A program made the translations under genes and the position numbers. Of a stretch of 35,458 nucleotides of DNA, positions 30,101 through 32,691 are shown one piece after another. Position 1 is the stretch's first letter; every line of letters begins with the position of its first letter. Source of the DNA: Elysia marginata. Taxonomy: Eukaryota; Mollusca; Gastropoda; Plakobranchidae. The DNA is taken from assembly GCA_019649035.1 (NCBI GenBank), contig BMAT01007972.1, positions 329,630 to 365,087 on the forward strand, read 5' to 3'. Below the pieces are notes generated by a model. That model was given only the letters and a program-made list of their open reading frames with translations, was not told where the DNA came from and did not search any database.

Positions 30101-32655
30101 CGCAGTGATCACTGCAGTTATTTTCACATCTTCTGCCAAATTGCGCGATGTCACATGCTTCAGAAAACAAAATATTTTTTTTAATAAATTTTTATTTTCT
30201 TTTTCAAAGTACTATCAGAAACAAATTGATACAAAGGACAATACAAAAAAATCAGCGAATAAAGTATAGTGGCCATGTTGTCAACGTCGTTGGTTTTAAG
30301 TATAAAGAATGGAAAACAAAATAGACATTCAAGTGTTTTCTTAAAAACTCGATTAAGGCGGCTACTTCACATAATGTTGATTATTAATTTCTCTGGTCTC
30401 ACGAAAAACAAGTTTGATATGTCGTTATTTGTTACAAAAAATGTAGGATACATTTTTGCTTTAGTTAGTGTTTGAAGCTATTGCAAGATTATTAAGTTAT
30501 AAGCTGTTTCCTTTAGAAGTTATGATAATCCTCATTAATAGTCTCAGCTTAAGTTTCCAGATATCCTATATTAATAAATATAGAATTCTCGGTCAAGCCC
30601 TACACATAAGGAAATTGGCTGAAAAGCGCCAATTTTGTGTTGGAAGGTAACGCCGTTCATCATTTCAGGGACATATAGTAAATTCCTGATTATTTTTAAA
30701 CTAAACCATAGAGAGTTTTTTTTCTAATTTACCATATATACGCTATATATAAAACTTCTTGATAGAGAGAAAGCGGAAAGACAATTATACTGGAACTTTA
30801 GAGCCAAGTTCCCTTTCTTGCACAGATGCAGCTGAAAAAGACGCGAAAGAGAGAAGAGAGAGACAGACAGATAGACAGAGAGAGAGAGAGAGAGACATAG
30901 AAAGGCAAAATGCTTCGCCCTGGTATCCCAACAGCCCTGTAGACTGTGCAATGATTGAAAGAGCAAAACGCAGGCTGGATTCTGGACTCTAGGCCAAGAT
31001 CTGCAGTACAACTAATCTAGACTAGCCCTAGCTCTGTATGTTTTAATATGTCTTCGGGAAGTTGGGGGGTATAAAACTCAAAGAATTTGGGCTCGCCTCT
31101 GATGCATCGATGCAAGTTCTGCAATTGATCTAGATCTATATTTAAATAACAATTATCTGGCAGCAGAAACTTATGATTGAGGGCCAAAGGAAAGGTGGGA
31201 GGGAAAGAAAGGGTTATAAGGGCAGAGTGAAACTAAAAGAGACAGACAGACAGAGGGAAAAGGAGGGGGTGTAGAAATAGACTAGGACAAAGACAAACTT
31301 ATACAAATTAAACGTGACTATGATGACAAAACTAAAGGAATGGGACTTTTTGAATGGAAGTTAGTCCACTCTTGCATTCTTCACTTAAAGCCGCGAAACC
31401 TCGGGTATTCTTCTAGTATGTACAGACAGCTACAATAGCCACTTACTCTGTATGCATAATGCTCCCTGAAACCCTGACTCACATCCGTGGTGACAAGTAC
31501 CATTGATATGATCACAAGAGTCGCTCTGTCCTGCACAGTGTTGACTGCATGTCTTCTCGCATCCCTTACCGTAAAAGCCGCCGCTGCACTCTAGAACAGA
31601 AACAACAACTAAATAAATATTATGATTTTGTGCCCCTGCTTTTTAAAAGCTAAAATACTCTACTAAATATATTGTAGAATATGTACCCTCATGCTATAAA
31701 TGAGTGTTGATTAATTATATTAAATGATTTTTTCAAACTAAGTAAGACATATTGGTTACCGGTACTCAAAAACATTCAAATCCTTTTATTTGTTTCAAAG
31801 GAGAATTGTTTAATGTTAAAAATAAAAGAGATAAATGTAGGGCCTAATTATATCATCATCAGAATTTATTGCTTTACTAGATGTGCTGCAGTTTTTAAAT
31901 CGATTCTAAATTAGACAACCACTGTGAGCATAGAAAATCATTTCTAAACTTTACAATATAAATGGAGATTTTTTTATAATCCATTCTCCTGCGTACTCCA
32001 GAGATGAACTTCTAGAACCGTTCATTAGCGTTAACCGTTTGTTGCATGATGCCAGAGAAATGTTGGAATATGGATGAAACTTGTTGTGTAAGTTCATTTT
32101 AGCATAAATAATAATCTTATAAAGTTAAAATGTTCATATTCCATCATTTAGAAAGGGCTAGCCTGTCCACTGGAGTGGACAGTATGCACTCCAGCTGCTG
32201 ATTTGTGAAACTTCTTGTCCACCTGAGTGGACACCATGAAGTTAAAGATTAGTTTTCATTTCATTTGAACCTAGCTTTCAAAATGGTATGCACATATTTT
32301 ATAATAAAATTGAAGAGTAGCCTTCTTTTGCTTGCCAGAGGTAAAAAGTAATTTCACAAGATTGATATTGTGAAATAAAACTAATATTTATTTTTGTAAA
32401 GGGTAGTTTATGGTAGTTCTCAAAAAACTTGTCCACTCTAGTGGACACCATGCAACAAAGAGCGGTTTTTGTTTCAGAGTCCTCAGCAGATATTGTAGAC
32501 CCCCCACTTACTCTGAGTGCACAATTCTCCTTGGTAGCCTGGATCACACGCCAGGACACACGTGCCGTTAACATGGTAGCAGCTGTTGTTTTCTCCACCA
32601 CAATGTTCACTGCAGTTAAACTTACAGCTTTCACCGTACAAACCAGTTCTGCATT
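47..32655 (-). CDS. Giant multi-EGF single-pass membrane receptor-like gene (internal and 3' part)
   Basis: Seen: 32 intact 144-bp exons, two exons cut by the gap, and a transmembrane exon, all on the minus strand. Each EGF exon starts with two bases of a split codon after an AG acceptor and ends with one base before a GT donor (phase 1-1). Each encodes one module with eight cysteines at fixed spacing, a central CSEHCAG-like motif, a CHH or CNH x NG[ST]C motif, and GCDPGYQ near the end. No exon junction can create a stop, because the last base of every module exon is G or A. Introns run from 141 bp to about 2.7 kb. Known: arrays of such modules occur in MEGF10/11, Draper/CED-1 and SREC-type phagocytic or adhesion receptors, and in many molluscan receptors joined to kinase or phosphatase domains. 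Inferred: a type I membrane protein with more than 1,500 extracellular residues from this window alone. Signal peptide and cytoplasmic domain are outside, so the subfamily is not assigned. Two or more tandem genes cannot be excluded, but nothing resembling a start or terminal exon appears between modules. Confidence 0.85.
183..1276. other. Intron between M34 and the TM exon
   Basis: About 1.1 kb of AT-rich sequence. I found no EGF cysteine pattern, no transposon motif and no further exon with paired splice sites. A short plus-strand open frame here has no recognisable domain. Confidence 0.6.
1277..1420 (-). CDS. EGF-like module exon M34 (last before the membrane)
   Basis: Acceptor ccag|AA, donor G|GTGAGT. 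Reads ECDFGYYGAGCRDKC, then HACHHVNGVC and GCEPGYHGDLCTQ. It differs from the consensus at CSKHC (E to K) and CGEGC (Leu to Glu). All eight cysteines are present. As the membrane-proximal module it splices directly to the transmembrane exon. Confidence 0.9.
1421..2068. other. Intron M33-M34
   Basis: 648 bp of AT-rich intron. Nothing recognisable beyond the splice signals at its ends. Confidence 0.6.
2069..2212 (-). CDS. EGF-like module exon M33
   Basis: Acceptor ttcag|AA, donor G|GTAAAT. Reads ECDSGFYGEECNKTCSEHC, then GSCHHISGTC and GCTPGYHGDLCID. The usual CAG after the fourth cysteine is CAE. The exon ends CID rather than CTQ. Cysteine spacing is unchanged. Confidence 0.89.
2213..3244. 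other. Intron M32-M33
   Basis: About 1.0 kb of AT-rich sequence with long A and T runs. Short minus-strand open frames here are of low complexity and show no domain. No gene or mobile element recognised. Confidence 0.55.
3245..3388 (-). CDS. EGF-like module exon M32
   Basis: Acceptor tttag|AA, donor G|GTAAGT. Reads ECNPAIYGEGCGYNCSEHC, then NLCHHITGVC and GCDPGYRGALCNV. The FYG/YYG position is IYG and the ending CNV is unique in the array. It is separated from M31 by the shortest intron of the gene, 141 bp. Confidence 0.89.
3530..3673 (-). CDS. EGF-like module exon M31
   Basis: Acceptor ctcag|AA, donor A|GTGAGT. Reads ECDRGFYGEECREKCSEHC, then NSCHHVSGNC and GCGPGYQNASCTQ. CAG is CVG, and DPGY is GPGY. 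Has the full eight cysteines. Confidence 0.89.
3674..4309. other. Intron M30-M31, part before the SINE
   Basis: AT-rich intronic sequence with a short GC-richer patch near 4190-4215. No gene recognised. Confidence 0.5.
4310..4600 (-). mobile_element. tRNA-derived SINE
   Basis: Read on the minus strand, the 5' head (about 4600 down to 4530) has a tRNA-like internal promoter: GGCTCTGTGGCCTAGCGGTA fits an A box, and GTGGTTTTATTCC fits a decayed B box. A non-tRNA body with higher GC than the surroundings follows, running to about 4310. The acceptor and T stems do not pair, so this is not a working tRNA. The 3' boundary and target-site duplication were not resolved. It lies in intron M30-M31 in the same orientation as the host gene. 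Confidence 0.6.
4707..4850 (-). CDS. EGF-like module exon M30
   Basis: Acceptor tttag|TA, donor G|GTAGGT. Reads VCDIGYYGERCESNCSEHC, then NSCHHINGRC and GCDPGYQHEQCTQ. Same subtype as M28 and M24 (YYGERCES near the start, YQHxQC at the end), so these three probably share one duplicated ancestor. Confidence 0.9.
4851..5289. other. Intron M29-M30, part near M30
   Basis: AT-rich intronic sequence. Nothing recognisable until the broken module at 5290. Confidence 0.5.
5290..5431 (-). pseudogene. Broken EGF module exon (psi-e)
   Basis: Clear remnant of a 144-bp EGF exon, now 142 bp. A 2-bp loss between the second and third cysteine codons shifts the frame and brings an in-frame TGA. The acceptor AG is AA (minus strand, at 5433-5432). 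The base pair where the donor GT should be is CT. Beyond the shift, the fifth-cysteine codon is TCC and the GY pair has become GC. With both splice sites lost it should be plain intron. The damage is older than that in the 15-23 kb array. Confidence 0.85.
5785..6190. repeat. Diverged intronic block, copy I
   Basis: This segment resembles 7990-8365 and 13610-14050. Shared landmarks, in order, are agaaaagctt-like, ttgaagtcaacagggttagg-like, an agaaaggggag core, and ccaattaaaat followed by an AAACAC motif. Copies I and III also share a gactcatttggaca stretch near their right ends. It lies 5' to M30 and 3' to M29. The copies probably arose by duplication of exon-plus-intron blocks. Confidence 0.6.
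6259..6402 (-). CDS. EGF-like module exon M29
   Basis: Acceptor tgtag|AG, donor A|GTGAGT. Reads ECNTGFYGKRCESRCSEHC, then DPCDHVNGTC and GCDSGYQRDLCTQ. It belongs with M25 (same ECNTGFYGKRCES start, GENDPCD and CDSGYQ). In both, the CHH motif is CDH or CDN. Confidence 0.9.
6403..7985. other. Intron M28-M29, part before block II
   Basis: About 1.6 kb of AT-rich intron. Short open frames have no domain signatures. I see no mobile element with recognisable coding sequence. Confidence 0.5.
7990..8365. repeat. Diverged intronic block, copy II
   Basis: Second copy of the block described for 5785-6190. It shares ttgcaaccag with copy III, the cagaaaggggagaaa core, and the ataccaatt motif. It ends shortly before M28. 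Confidence 0.6.
8416..8559 (-). CDS. EGF-like module exon M28
   Basis: Acceptor actag|TT, donor G|GTAGGT. Reads VCEIGYYGERCESICSEHC, then NSCHHVNGTC and FGCDPGYQHEQCTQ. It is a close paralogue of M24 and M30. CHFGC replaces the usual CDLGC. Confidence 0.9.
8817..8960 (-). CDS. EGF-like module exon M27
   Basis: Acceptor tgtag|TA, donor G|GTAAGT (a full consensus donor). Reads VCNSGSFGESCENNCSEHC, then NPCHHVNGAC and GCDPGYQGNMCTQ. GSFG replaces the aromatic YYG. A 257-bp intron separates it from M28. Confidence 0.9.
8961..9396. other. Intron M26-M27
   Basis: 436 bp of AT-rich intron with no further feature recognised. Confidence 0.6.
9397..9540 (-). CDS. EGF-like module exon M26
   Basis: Acceptor tgtag|CT, donor G|GTGAGC. 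Reads ACDMGHYGERCQSNCSEHC, then NSCHPVDGAC and GCDPGYQNAHCTQ. CHHVNG is replaced by CHPVDG, so the second glycosylation sequon is missing here. Confidence 0.9.
9541..9925. other. Intron M25-M26
   Basis: 385 bp, AT-rich. Nothing recognised. Confidence 0.6.
9926..10069 (-). CDS. EGF-like module exon M25
   Basis: Acceptor cgtag|AG, donor A|GTAAGT. Reads ECNTGFYGKRCESTCSENC, then DPCDNINGTC and GCDSGYQGDLCTQ. Nearest relative in the window is M29. SENC replaces SEHC. Confidence 0.9.
10070..12430. other. Long intron M24-M25
   Basis: 2.36 kb of AT-rich sequence. It holds an A17 run near 10695, a short TCTAGATC-rich inverted stretch near 11535-11570, and several short open frames without domain signatures. 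No exon with paired splice sites and no cysteine pattern was found on either strand. Confidence 0.5.
12431..12574 (-). CDS. EGF-like module exon M24
   Basis: Acceptor actag|TT, donor G|GTGAGT. Reads VCEIGYYGERCESHCSEHC, then NSCHHINGTC and GCDPGYQHTQCTK. It is the third member of the M28/M30 subtype and the only module ending CTK. Confidence 0.9.
12808..12951 (-). CDS. EGF-like module exon M23
   Basis: Acceptor tacag|CA, donor G|GTGAGT. Reads ACDIGYFGARCENSCSKNC, then DICHHVNGTC and GCEPGYQGELCGE. The SEHC motif is SKNC and the module ends CGE. Only 233 bp of intron separate it from M24. Confidence 0.9.
12952..13605. other. Intron M22-M23, part near M23
   Basis: AT-rich intron. A stretch at about 13095-13250 is dense in TCTAGAT/AAATCTAGA-like words, similar to 24110-24330. 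No gene recognised. Confidence 0.5.
13610..14050. repeat. Diverged intronic block, copy III
   Basis: Third copy of the block at 5785-6190 and 7990-8365. It shares the ttgcaaccag start, the cagaaaggggag core, ataccaattaaaatgaaac, and the gactcatttggaca stretch near the right end. Confidence 0.6.
14394..14537 (-). CDS. EGF-like module exon M22 (type A-like)
   Basis: Acceptor tacag|CG, donor A|GTAATT, which lacks the usual fifth-position G and is the weakest donor among the intact exons. Reads CDSGHYGEKCNSNCSEHC, then NYCNHINGSC and GCDPGYQGDLCIQ. It is the outermost, more diverged relative of the type A modules to its right. Confidence 0.88.
14538..15266. other. Intron M21-M22
   Basis: 729 bp. 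Its right end (from about 15190: gacgcagttgataaaagca, then gactaactttaggtacttac) also occurs beside the type A exons M14 and M11. Here it lacks the inverted EGF fragment, so it shows the state before that insertion. No gene. Confidence 0.6.
15267..15410 (-). CDS. EGF-like module exon M21 (type A)
   Basis: Acceptor tttag|TC, donor A|GTAAGT. Reads VCNFGYYGDDCRSNCSENC, then NSCNHINGSC and GCDPGYEGDLCIQ. It is the last (3'-most) member of the young A/B array, and its donor has no attached tail fragment. Confidence 0.9.
15710..15832. repeat. Tandem repeat, three copies of 41 bp
   Basis: Copies start at 15710, 15751 and 15792. Each has the core gctgaacatctatcaatttt followed by a T/A-rich stretch ending tttttaaaa. 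The corresponding place in other A/B units (for example 17310-17350) has one copy, so this is a local expansion inside an intron. Confidence 0.9.
16036..16060 (-). pseudogene. Tail of an M9-type EGF exon with its donor, attached to M20
   Basis: The 25 bp match the last codons of M9 (GSLCTH region) and are followed by GTAAGA. They start just downstream of the M20 donor. The M20 exon is thus followed by two donors 34 bp apart. The intron beyond continues to match the intron that follows M9. Confidence 0.8.
16070..16213 (-). CDS. EGF-like module exon M20 (type A with tail)
   Basis: Acceptor tttag|TG, donor A|GTAAGT. Reads VCNFGYYGEECRSNCSENC, then NSCNHINGSC and GCDPGYQGGLCIQ. GGLC replaces GDLC. 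Otherwise nearly the same as M18 and M19. Confidence 0.9.
16461..16498 (-). pseudogene. Truncated B-type EGF exon (psi-d)
   Basis: Only the start of a B exon survives after its acceptor: GDTGYYGEMCA-like sequence with the first cysteine codon changed to AGA. It then joins sequence that elsewhere in the array lies some 290 bp further on (gcagccgtaaaact). A deletion removed most of the exon and the adjoining intron. Confidence 0.8.
16835..16859 (-). pseudogene. Tail of an M9-type exon attached to M19
   Basis: Same 25-bp chimeric tail as at 16036, with an intact GTAAG donor. It differs by Leu-codon and one-base changes. Confidence 0.78.
16869..17012 (-). CDS. EGF-like module exon M19 (type A with tail)
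   Basis: Acceptor tttag|TG, donor A|GTAAGT. Reads VCNFGSYGEECRSNCSEHC, then NSCNHINGSC and KCDPGYQGDLCIQ. The conserved Gly before the seventh cysteine is Lys (CDLKC), a change that could disturb the local turn. Confidence 0.9.
17425..17568 (-). pseudogene. Decayed B-type EGF exon (psi-c)
   Basis: Full 144-bp length and open frame, but the acceptor AG is AA, the donor GT is GC, and the first cysteine codon TGC is TTC (Phe). CDPGY is CFPGY. With the acceptor lost, the exon is very probably never spliced in. The open frame without function points to recent loss. Confidence 0.85.
17920..17944 (-). pseudogene. Tail of an M9-type exon attached to M18
   Basis: Copy of the chimeric tail with an intact GTAAG donor 34 bp beyond the M18 donor. 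Confidence 0.78.
17954..18097 (-). CDS. EGF-like module exon M18 (type A with tail)
   Basis: Acceptor tttag|TG, donor A|GTAAGT. Reads VCDFGYYGDGCRSNCSEHC, then NSCNHINGSC and GCDPGYQGDLCIQ. All eight cysteines are present. The intron on its 5' side carries the LINE insertion. Confidence 0.91.
18453..19011 (+). mobile_element. 5'-truncated LINE (RT C-terminal fragment) with 12-bp TSD
   Basis: 559 bp, plus strand, inserted in intron M17-M18 and antisense to the host gene. It is flanked by exact 12-bp direct repeats atatcttttttt at 18441-18452 and 19012-19023. The insert encodes one open stretch from DGKITPDIRKRL through the conserved tail of non-LTR reverse transcriptases: ATYGCETWTL, EMKCYRKILRIPW, KYFGHVVRH, GRRGRGRPRRRW and FRLAVWEATS. 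It ends in a short GAA-repeat tail rather than poly(A), as in RTE-like elements with microsatellite 3' ends. The open frame runs on past the insert into flanking intron only by chance. The RT catalytic core is absent, so this is a dead-on-arrival copy. Low decay suggests recent insertion. Confidence 0.9.
19046..19189 (-). CDS. EGF-like module exon M17 (type B)
   Basis: Acceptor tttag|TA, donor G|GTGAGC. Reads VCDTGYYGEMCANNCSDHC, then NSCHHVNGTC and GCDPGYQHALCTQ. It is intact, unlike the B exons on either side toward the 3' end of the gene. CSDHC replaces the CSAHC of other B exons. Confidence 0.91.
19522..19546 (-). pseudogene. Tail of an M9-type exon attached to M16, donor lost
   Basis: Same chimeric tail, but the donor GT has become AT (ATAAG). 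This unit therefore has only the A-exon donor. Confidence 0.75.
19556..19569 (-). CDS. EGF-like module exon M16 (type A), partial at gap
   Basis: Only the last codons (LCIQ) and the A|GTAAGT donor are visible; the rest is in the run of N. Order and spacing in the neighbouring units predict a type A exon here. Confidence 0.75.
19570..20115. other. Assembly gap, 546 N
   Basis: No sequence. By alignment to the complete unit at 21353-22056 it should hold the rest of M16, an A-B intron and most of M15. The A-start to B-end distance is about 665-704 bp in other units but 566 bp here, so the gap is probably about 100-140 bp too short. Confidence 0.95.
20116..20121 (-). CDS. EGF-like module exon M15 (type B), partial at gap
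   Basis: Only the first six bases after the acceptor AG are visible (split codon, TGC and one more base). The flanking sequence on the right is nearly the same as that beside psi-b, so a B exon lies in the gap. Whether it is intact cannot be told. Confidence 0.65.
20144..20222 (+). pseudogene. Inverted EGF exon fragment 1
   Basis: On the plus strand, opposite to the gene, the sequence reads HCAGDKNSCNHINGFC then DLGCDPGF. This is the second half of a type A module, starting at the fourth cysteine. It has no first half and no acceptor, and its end (RETQL) runs into intron that also occurs without the fragment at about 15190. It is an inverted insertion, not expressed in the main gene's sense. 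Confidence 0.85.
20287..20430 (-). CDS. EGF-like module exon M14 (type A)
   Basis: Acceptor tttag|TG, donor A|GTAAGT. Reads VCDFGYYGEECRGNCSDHC, then NSCNHINGSC and GCNPGYQGDLCIQ. CNPGY replaces CDPGY. It is nearly the same as M11 in the next repeat copy. Confidence 0.91.
20431..20839. other. Intron M13-M14
   Basis: 409 bp. Nearly the same as intron M10-M11 (410 bp) in the second repeat copy. No further feature. Confidence 0.7.
20840..20983 (-). CDS. EGF-like module exon M13 (type B)
   Basis: Acceptor tttag|TA, donor G|GTGAGC. Reads VCDTGYYGEMCENNCSAHC, then NACHHVNGTC and GCDPGYQHALCTQ. It has ENN where the other B exons have ANN. Intact. Confidence 0.91.
21319..21343 (-). pseudogene. Tail of an M9-type exon attached to M12
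   Basis: Chimeric tail with an intact GTAAG donor. The distance from this donor to the B exon M13 (335 bp) almost equals that from M9 to M10 (333 bp). This shows the tail sits where an M9-type exon once ended. Confidence 0.82.
21353..21496 (-). CDS. EGF-like module exon M12 (type A with tail)
   Basis: Acceptor tttag|TG, donor A|GTAAGT. Reads VCDFGNYGEECRGNCSDHC, then NSCNHINGSC and GCDPGYQGDLCIQ. GNYG replaces GYYG. Confidence 0.91.
21913..22056 (-). pseudogene. B-type EGF exon with nonsense codon (psi-b)
   Basis: Both splice sites look usable (acceptor ttaag|TA, donor G|GTGAGC) and the length is 144 bp. However the GAA codon after YYG is TAA (22031-22033), and the third cysteine is Tyr (NNYSAHC). 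If spliced in, translation would stop in the extracellular part. Because the exon is phase 1-1, skipping it restores a full product. Confidence 0.88.
22079..22157 (+). pseudogene. Inverted EGF exon fragment 2
   Basis: Plus-strand copy of the fragment at 20144-20222: NCAGDKNSCNHINGFC then DLGCDPGFRET. It has the same breakpoints and the same flanks, so it was duplicated together with the 1.94-kb unit after the inversion arose once. Confidence 0.85.
22222..22365 (-). CDS. EGF-like module exon M11 (type A)
   Basis: Acceptor tttag|TG, donor A|GTAAGT. Reads VCDFGYYGEECRGNCSDHC, then NSCNHINGSC and GCDPGYQGDLCIQ. This copy has the common form at every position and serves as the array's type A reference. 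Confidence 0.92.
22366..22775. other. Intron M10-M11
   Basis: 410 bp, matching intron M13-M14. No further feature. Confidence 0.7.
22776..22919 (-). CDS. EGF-like module exon M10 (type B)
   Basis: Acceptor tttag|TA, donor G|GTGAGA; a 2-bp change beside the donor shifts it from the GTGAGC of its sister B exons. Reads VCNTGYYGEMCANNCSAHC, then NACHHVNGTC and GCDPGYQHALCTQ. Intact. Confidence 0.92.
22920..23252. other. Intron M9-M10
   Basis: 333 bp. Homologous to the introns between the chimeric tails and the B exons across the array, including the poly-T patch near 23060 and the atcacaaaa motif near 23220. Confidence 0.7.
23253..23396 (-). CDS. EGF-like module exon M9 (source type of the chimeric tails)
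   Basis: Acceptor tgcag|CA, donor G|GTAAAA. Reads ACDIGFYGDGCQNKCSDHC, then DSCNHVNGTC and GCIPGYQGSLCTH. CSG replaces CAG after the fourth cysteine. Its final codons and following intron recur as 25-bp tails beside M12, M16, M18, M19 and M20. Confidence 0.91.
23397..24692. other. Intron M8-M9, part near M9
   Basis: AT-rich. From about 24110 to 24330, and again near 24360-24490, it is dense in TCTAGA/AGATCTAG-like words. No gene or transposon coding sequence recognised. Confidence 0.5.
24693..24823 (-). pseudogene. Ancient EGF exon remnant (psi-a)
   Basis: After an acceptor-like tgtag|AG, the sequence keeps scattered similarity to the M25/M29 subtype, best in the middle (CTTGTGACCATGTCA-like, matching the PCDHV codons). 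There are several stops, lost cysteines and net length loss. There is no usable donor. The left boundary is approximate. Confidence 0.65.
25131..25274 (-). CDS. EGF-like module exon M8
   Basis: Acceptor tacag|CA, donor A|GTGAGA. Reads ACDIGFFGERCEHKCSEHC, then NSCHHVNGTC and FGCDSGYEGKLCIL. CHFGC and CDSGY are shared with M28 and M25/M29 respectively. Ends CIL. Confidence 0.9.
25275..25594. other. Intron M7-M8
   Basis: 320 bp, AT-rich. Nothing recognised. Confidence 0.6.
25595..25738 (-). CDS. EGF-like module exon M7
   Basis: Acceptor gaag|TA, donor G|GTGAGA. Reads VCSTSFFGERCENNCSERC, then NTCHHVNGIC and GCDPGYQGGLCTE. SEHC is SERC, and the NG[ST] sequon is lost (NGI). Confidence 0.9.
25739..26133. 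other. Intron M6-M7
   Basis: 395 bp, AT-rich. Nothing recognised. Confidence 0.6.
26134..26277 (-). CDS. EGF-like module exon M6 (type A-like)
   Basis: Acceptor ttcag|TG, donor G|GTGAGT. Reads VCDFGYYGDECRSKCSEHC, then NPCNHINGSC and GCDPGFQGDLCTE. A type A relative outside the young array, with GF replacing GY as in M5. Confidence 0.91.
26278..27219. other. Intron M5-M6, part near M6
   Basis: About 0.9 kb of AT-rich sequence. No exon or transposon coding sequence recognised. Confidence 0.5.
27220..27785 (-). mobile_element. LINE 3' fragment (decayed reverse transcriptase C-terminus)
   Basis: Minus strand, same direction as the host gene. From about 27785 down, it reads NLYRALVKSILL, two stop codons in the segment that is normally YGCETWTLT-like, then WSLTKQEEHKL, LRTILNIKYP, KTGETPISLTILQARWRLFG, KQRSRPKTSIVTTLRRDL and DWKHLTTAIYRSA, ending in a stop at 27240-27242. 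The motifs fit the C-terminal region of non-LTR reverse transcriptases. The 3' end runs into TAAC/TTAAC short repeats (27220-27243), a microsatellite-type tail. The 5' part is missing. It is a different family from the insertion at 18453. Confidence 0.8.
27815..28375 (+). mobile_element. Mariner-like transposase remnant, internally deleted
   Basis: The plus strand reads AINQLLNAEGISPVDV and VSTVTSWMNRLSGDD, fitting the N-terminal helix-turn-helix of mariner transposases. After a frame change come RPVTLTDADYHVKVN and YHIKQRDVLKAMA. Beyond a junction near 28100-28140 it resumes with LHHDNIRP and, in another frame, EILPRPPYNP and FASLKN, the region around the second catalytic Asp of mariner. The segment between, with the first catalytic Asp, is deleted. 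Several stops and frame changes are present, so it is inactive. Terminal inverted repeats were not identified. Confidence 0.75.
28381..28960. other. Intron M5-M6, part near M5
   Basis: AT-rich sequence, no domain in its open frames. An 18-bp palindrome aaagcctcaagaggcttt lies at 28899-28916. Confidence 0.5.
28961..29104 (-). CDS. EGF-like module exon M5 (type A-like)
   Basis: Acceptor tatag|TA, donor A|GTAAGT. Reads VCDVGYYGEECRSNCSDHC, then SFCNHINGSC and GCDPGFQGDLCIQ. GDNSFC replaces GDGNSC. Likely a close outgroup to the young type A array. Confidence 0.91.
29105..29512. other. Intron M4-M5
   Basis: 408 bp, AT-rich. Nothing recognised. Confidence 0.6.
29513..29656 (-). CDS. EGF-like module exon M4
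   Basis: Acceptor tttag|AA, donor G|GTGAAC. Reads ECDIGYFGKGCGSNCSEHC, then NSCHHVSGSC and DCDPGYQLAQCTQ. The Gly before the seventh cysteine is Asp (CDLDC). Confidence 0.9.
29657..30013. other. Intron M3-M4
   Basis: 357 bp, AT-rich. Nothing recognised. Confidence 0.6.
30014..30157 (-). CDS. EGF-like module exon M3
   Basis: Acceptor tgaag|CA, donor G|GTAAAA. Reads ACDIAQFGRRCENNCSDHC, then NSCHHVSGKC and GCDPGYQGDLCTL. DIAQFG replaces the DxGYYG start, and the NG[ST] sequon is absent (VSGK). Confidence 0.9.
30158..31446. other. Intron M2-M3
   Basis: 1.29 kb. Apart from the microsatellite at 30845-30897 and a purine-rich patch near 31180-31270, it shows no gene. The stretch at about 30900-31020 is GC-richer than its surroundings and may belong to an unrecognised dispersed repeat. 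Confidence 0.5.
30845..30897. repeat. GA/GACA microsatellite
   Basis: Purine repeat of GA dinucleotides mixed with GACAGACA units on the plus strand. Its minus-strand translation gives the low-complexity SLSLS/SVYLS open frame, which I do not treat as a gene. Confidence 0.9.
31447..31590 (-). CDS. EGF-like module exon M2
   Basis: Acceptor tctag|AG, donor A|GTAAGT. Reads ECSGGFYGKGCEKTCSQHC, then DSCDHINGTC and GCESGFQGALCIQ. The CDH motif and xSG[YF]Q link it to M25 and M29. SQHC replaces SEHC. Confidence 0.9.
31591..32511. other. Intron M1-M2
   Basis: 921 bp. Mostly AT-rich, with three copies of the TGTCCAC/GTGGACA palindrome at 32164, 32216 and 32430. No coding sequence recognised. Confidence 0.55.
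32164..32447. repeat. Three copies of an 18-bp TGTCCACnnnnGTGGACA palindrome
   Basis: Copies at 32164-32181 (TGTCCACTGGAGTGGACA), 32216-32233 (TGTCCACCTGAGTGGACA) and 32430-32447 (TGTCCACTCTAGTGGACA). The seven-base arms are unchanged; the centre varies. The second and third are followed by ccatg. They may be ends of a small non-coding element or protein-binding sites. Confidence 0.8.
32512..32655 (-). CDS. EGF-like module exon M1 (5'-most in window)
   Basis: Acceptor ttcag|AA, donor A|GTAAGT. Reads ECRTGLYGESCKFNCSEHC, then NSCYHVNGTC and ACDPGYQGELCTQ. CGG follows the fourth cysteine. CHH is CYH and CDLGC is CVLAC. It begins in phase 1, so more coding exons must lie to its right, past the Gypsy element. 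Confidence 0.9.
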
Positions 32656-32691
32656 CTGAAAAAAAGCAAGCTAATAGTTCACTAACTTTGG

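Noticed and set aside
30724-31011. Minus-strand open frame with Ser-Leu repeats
   Set aside because: Produced by the GA/GACA microsatellite; low complexity, with no start context or splice support.
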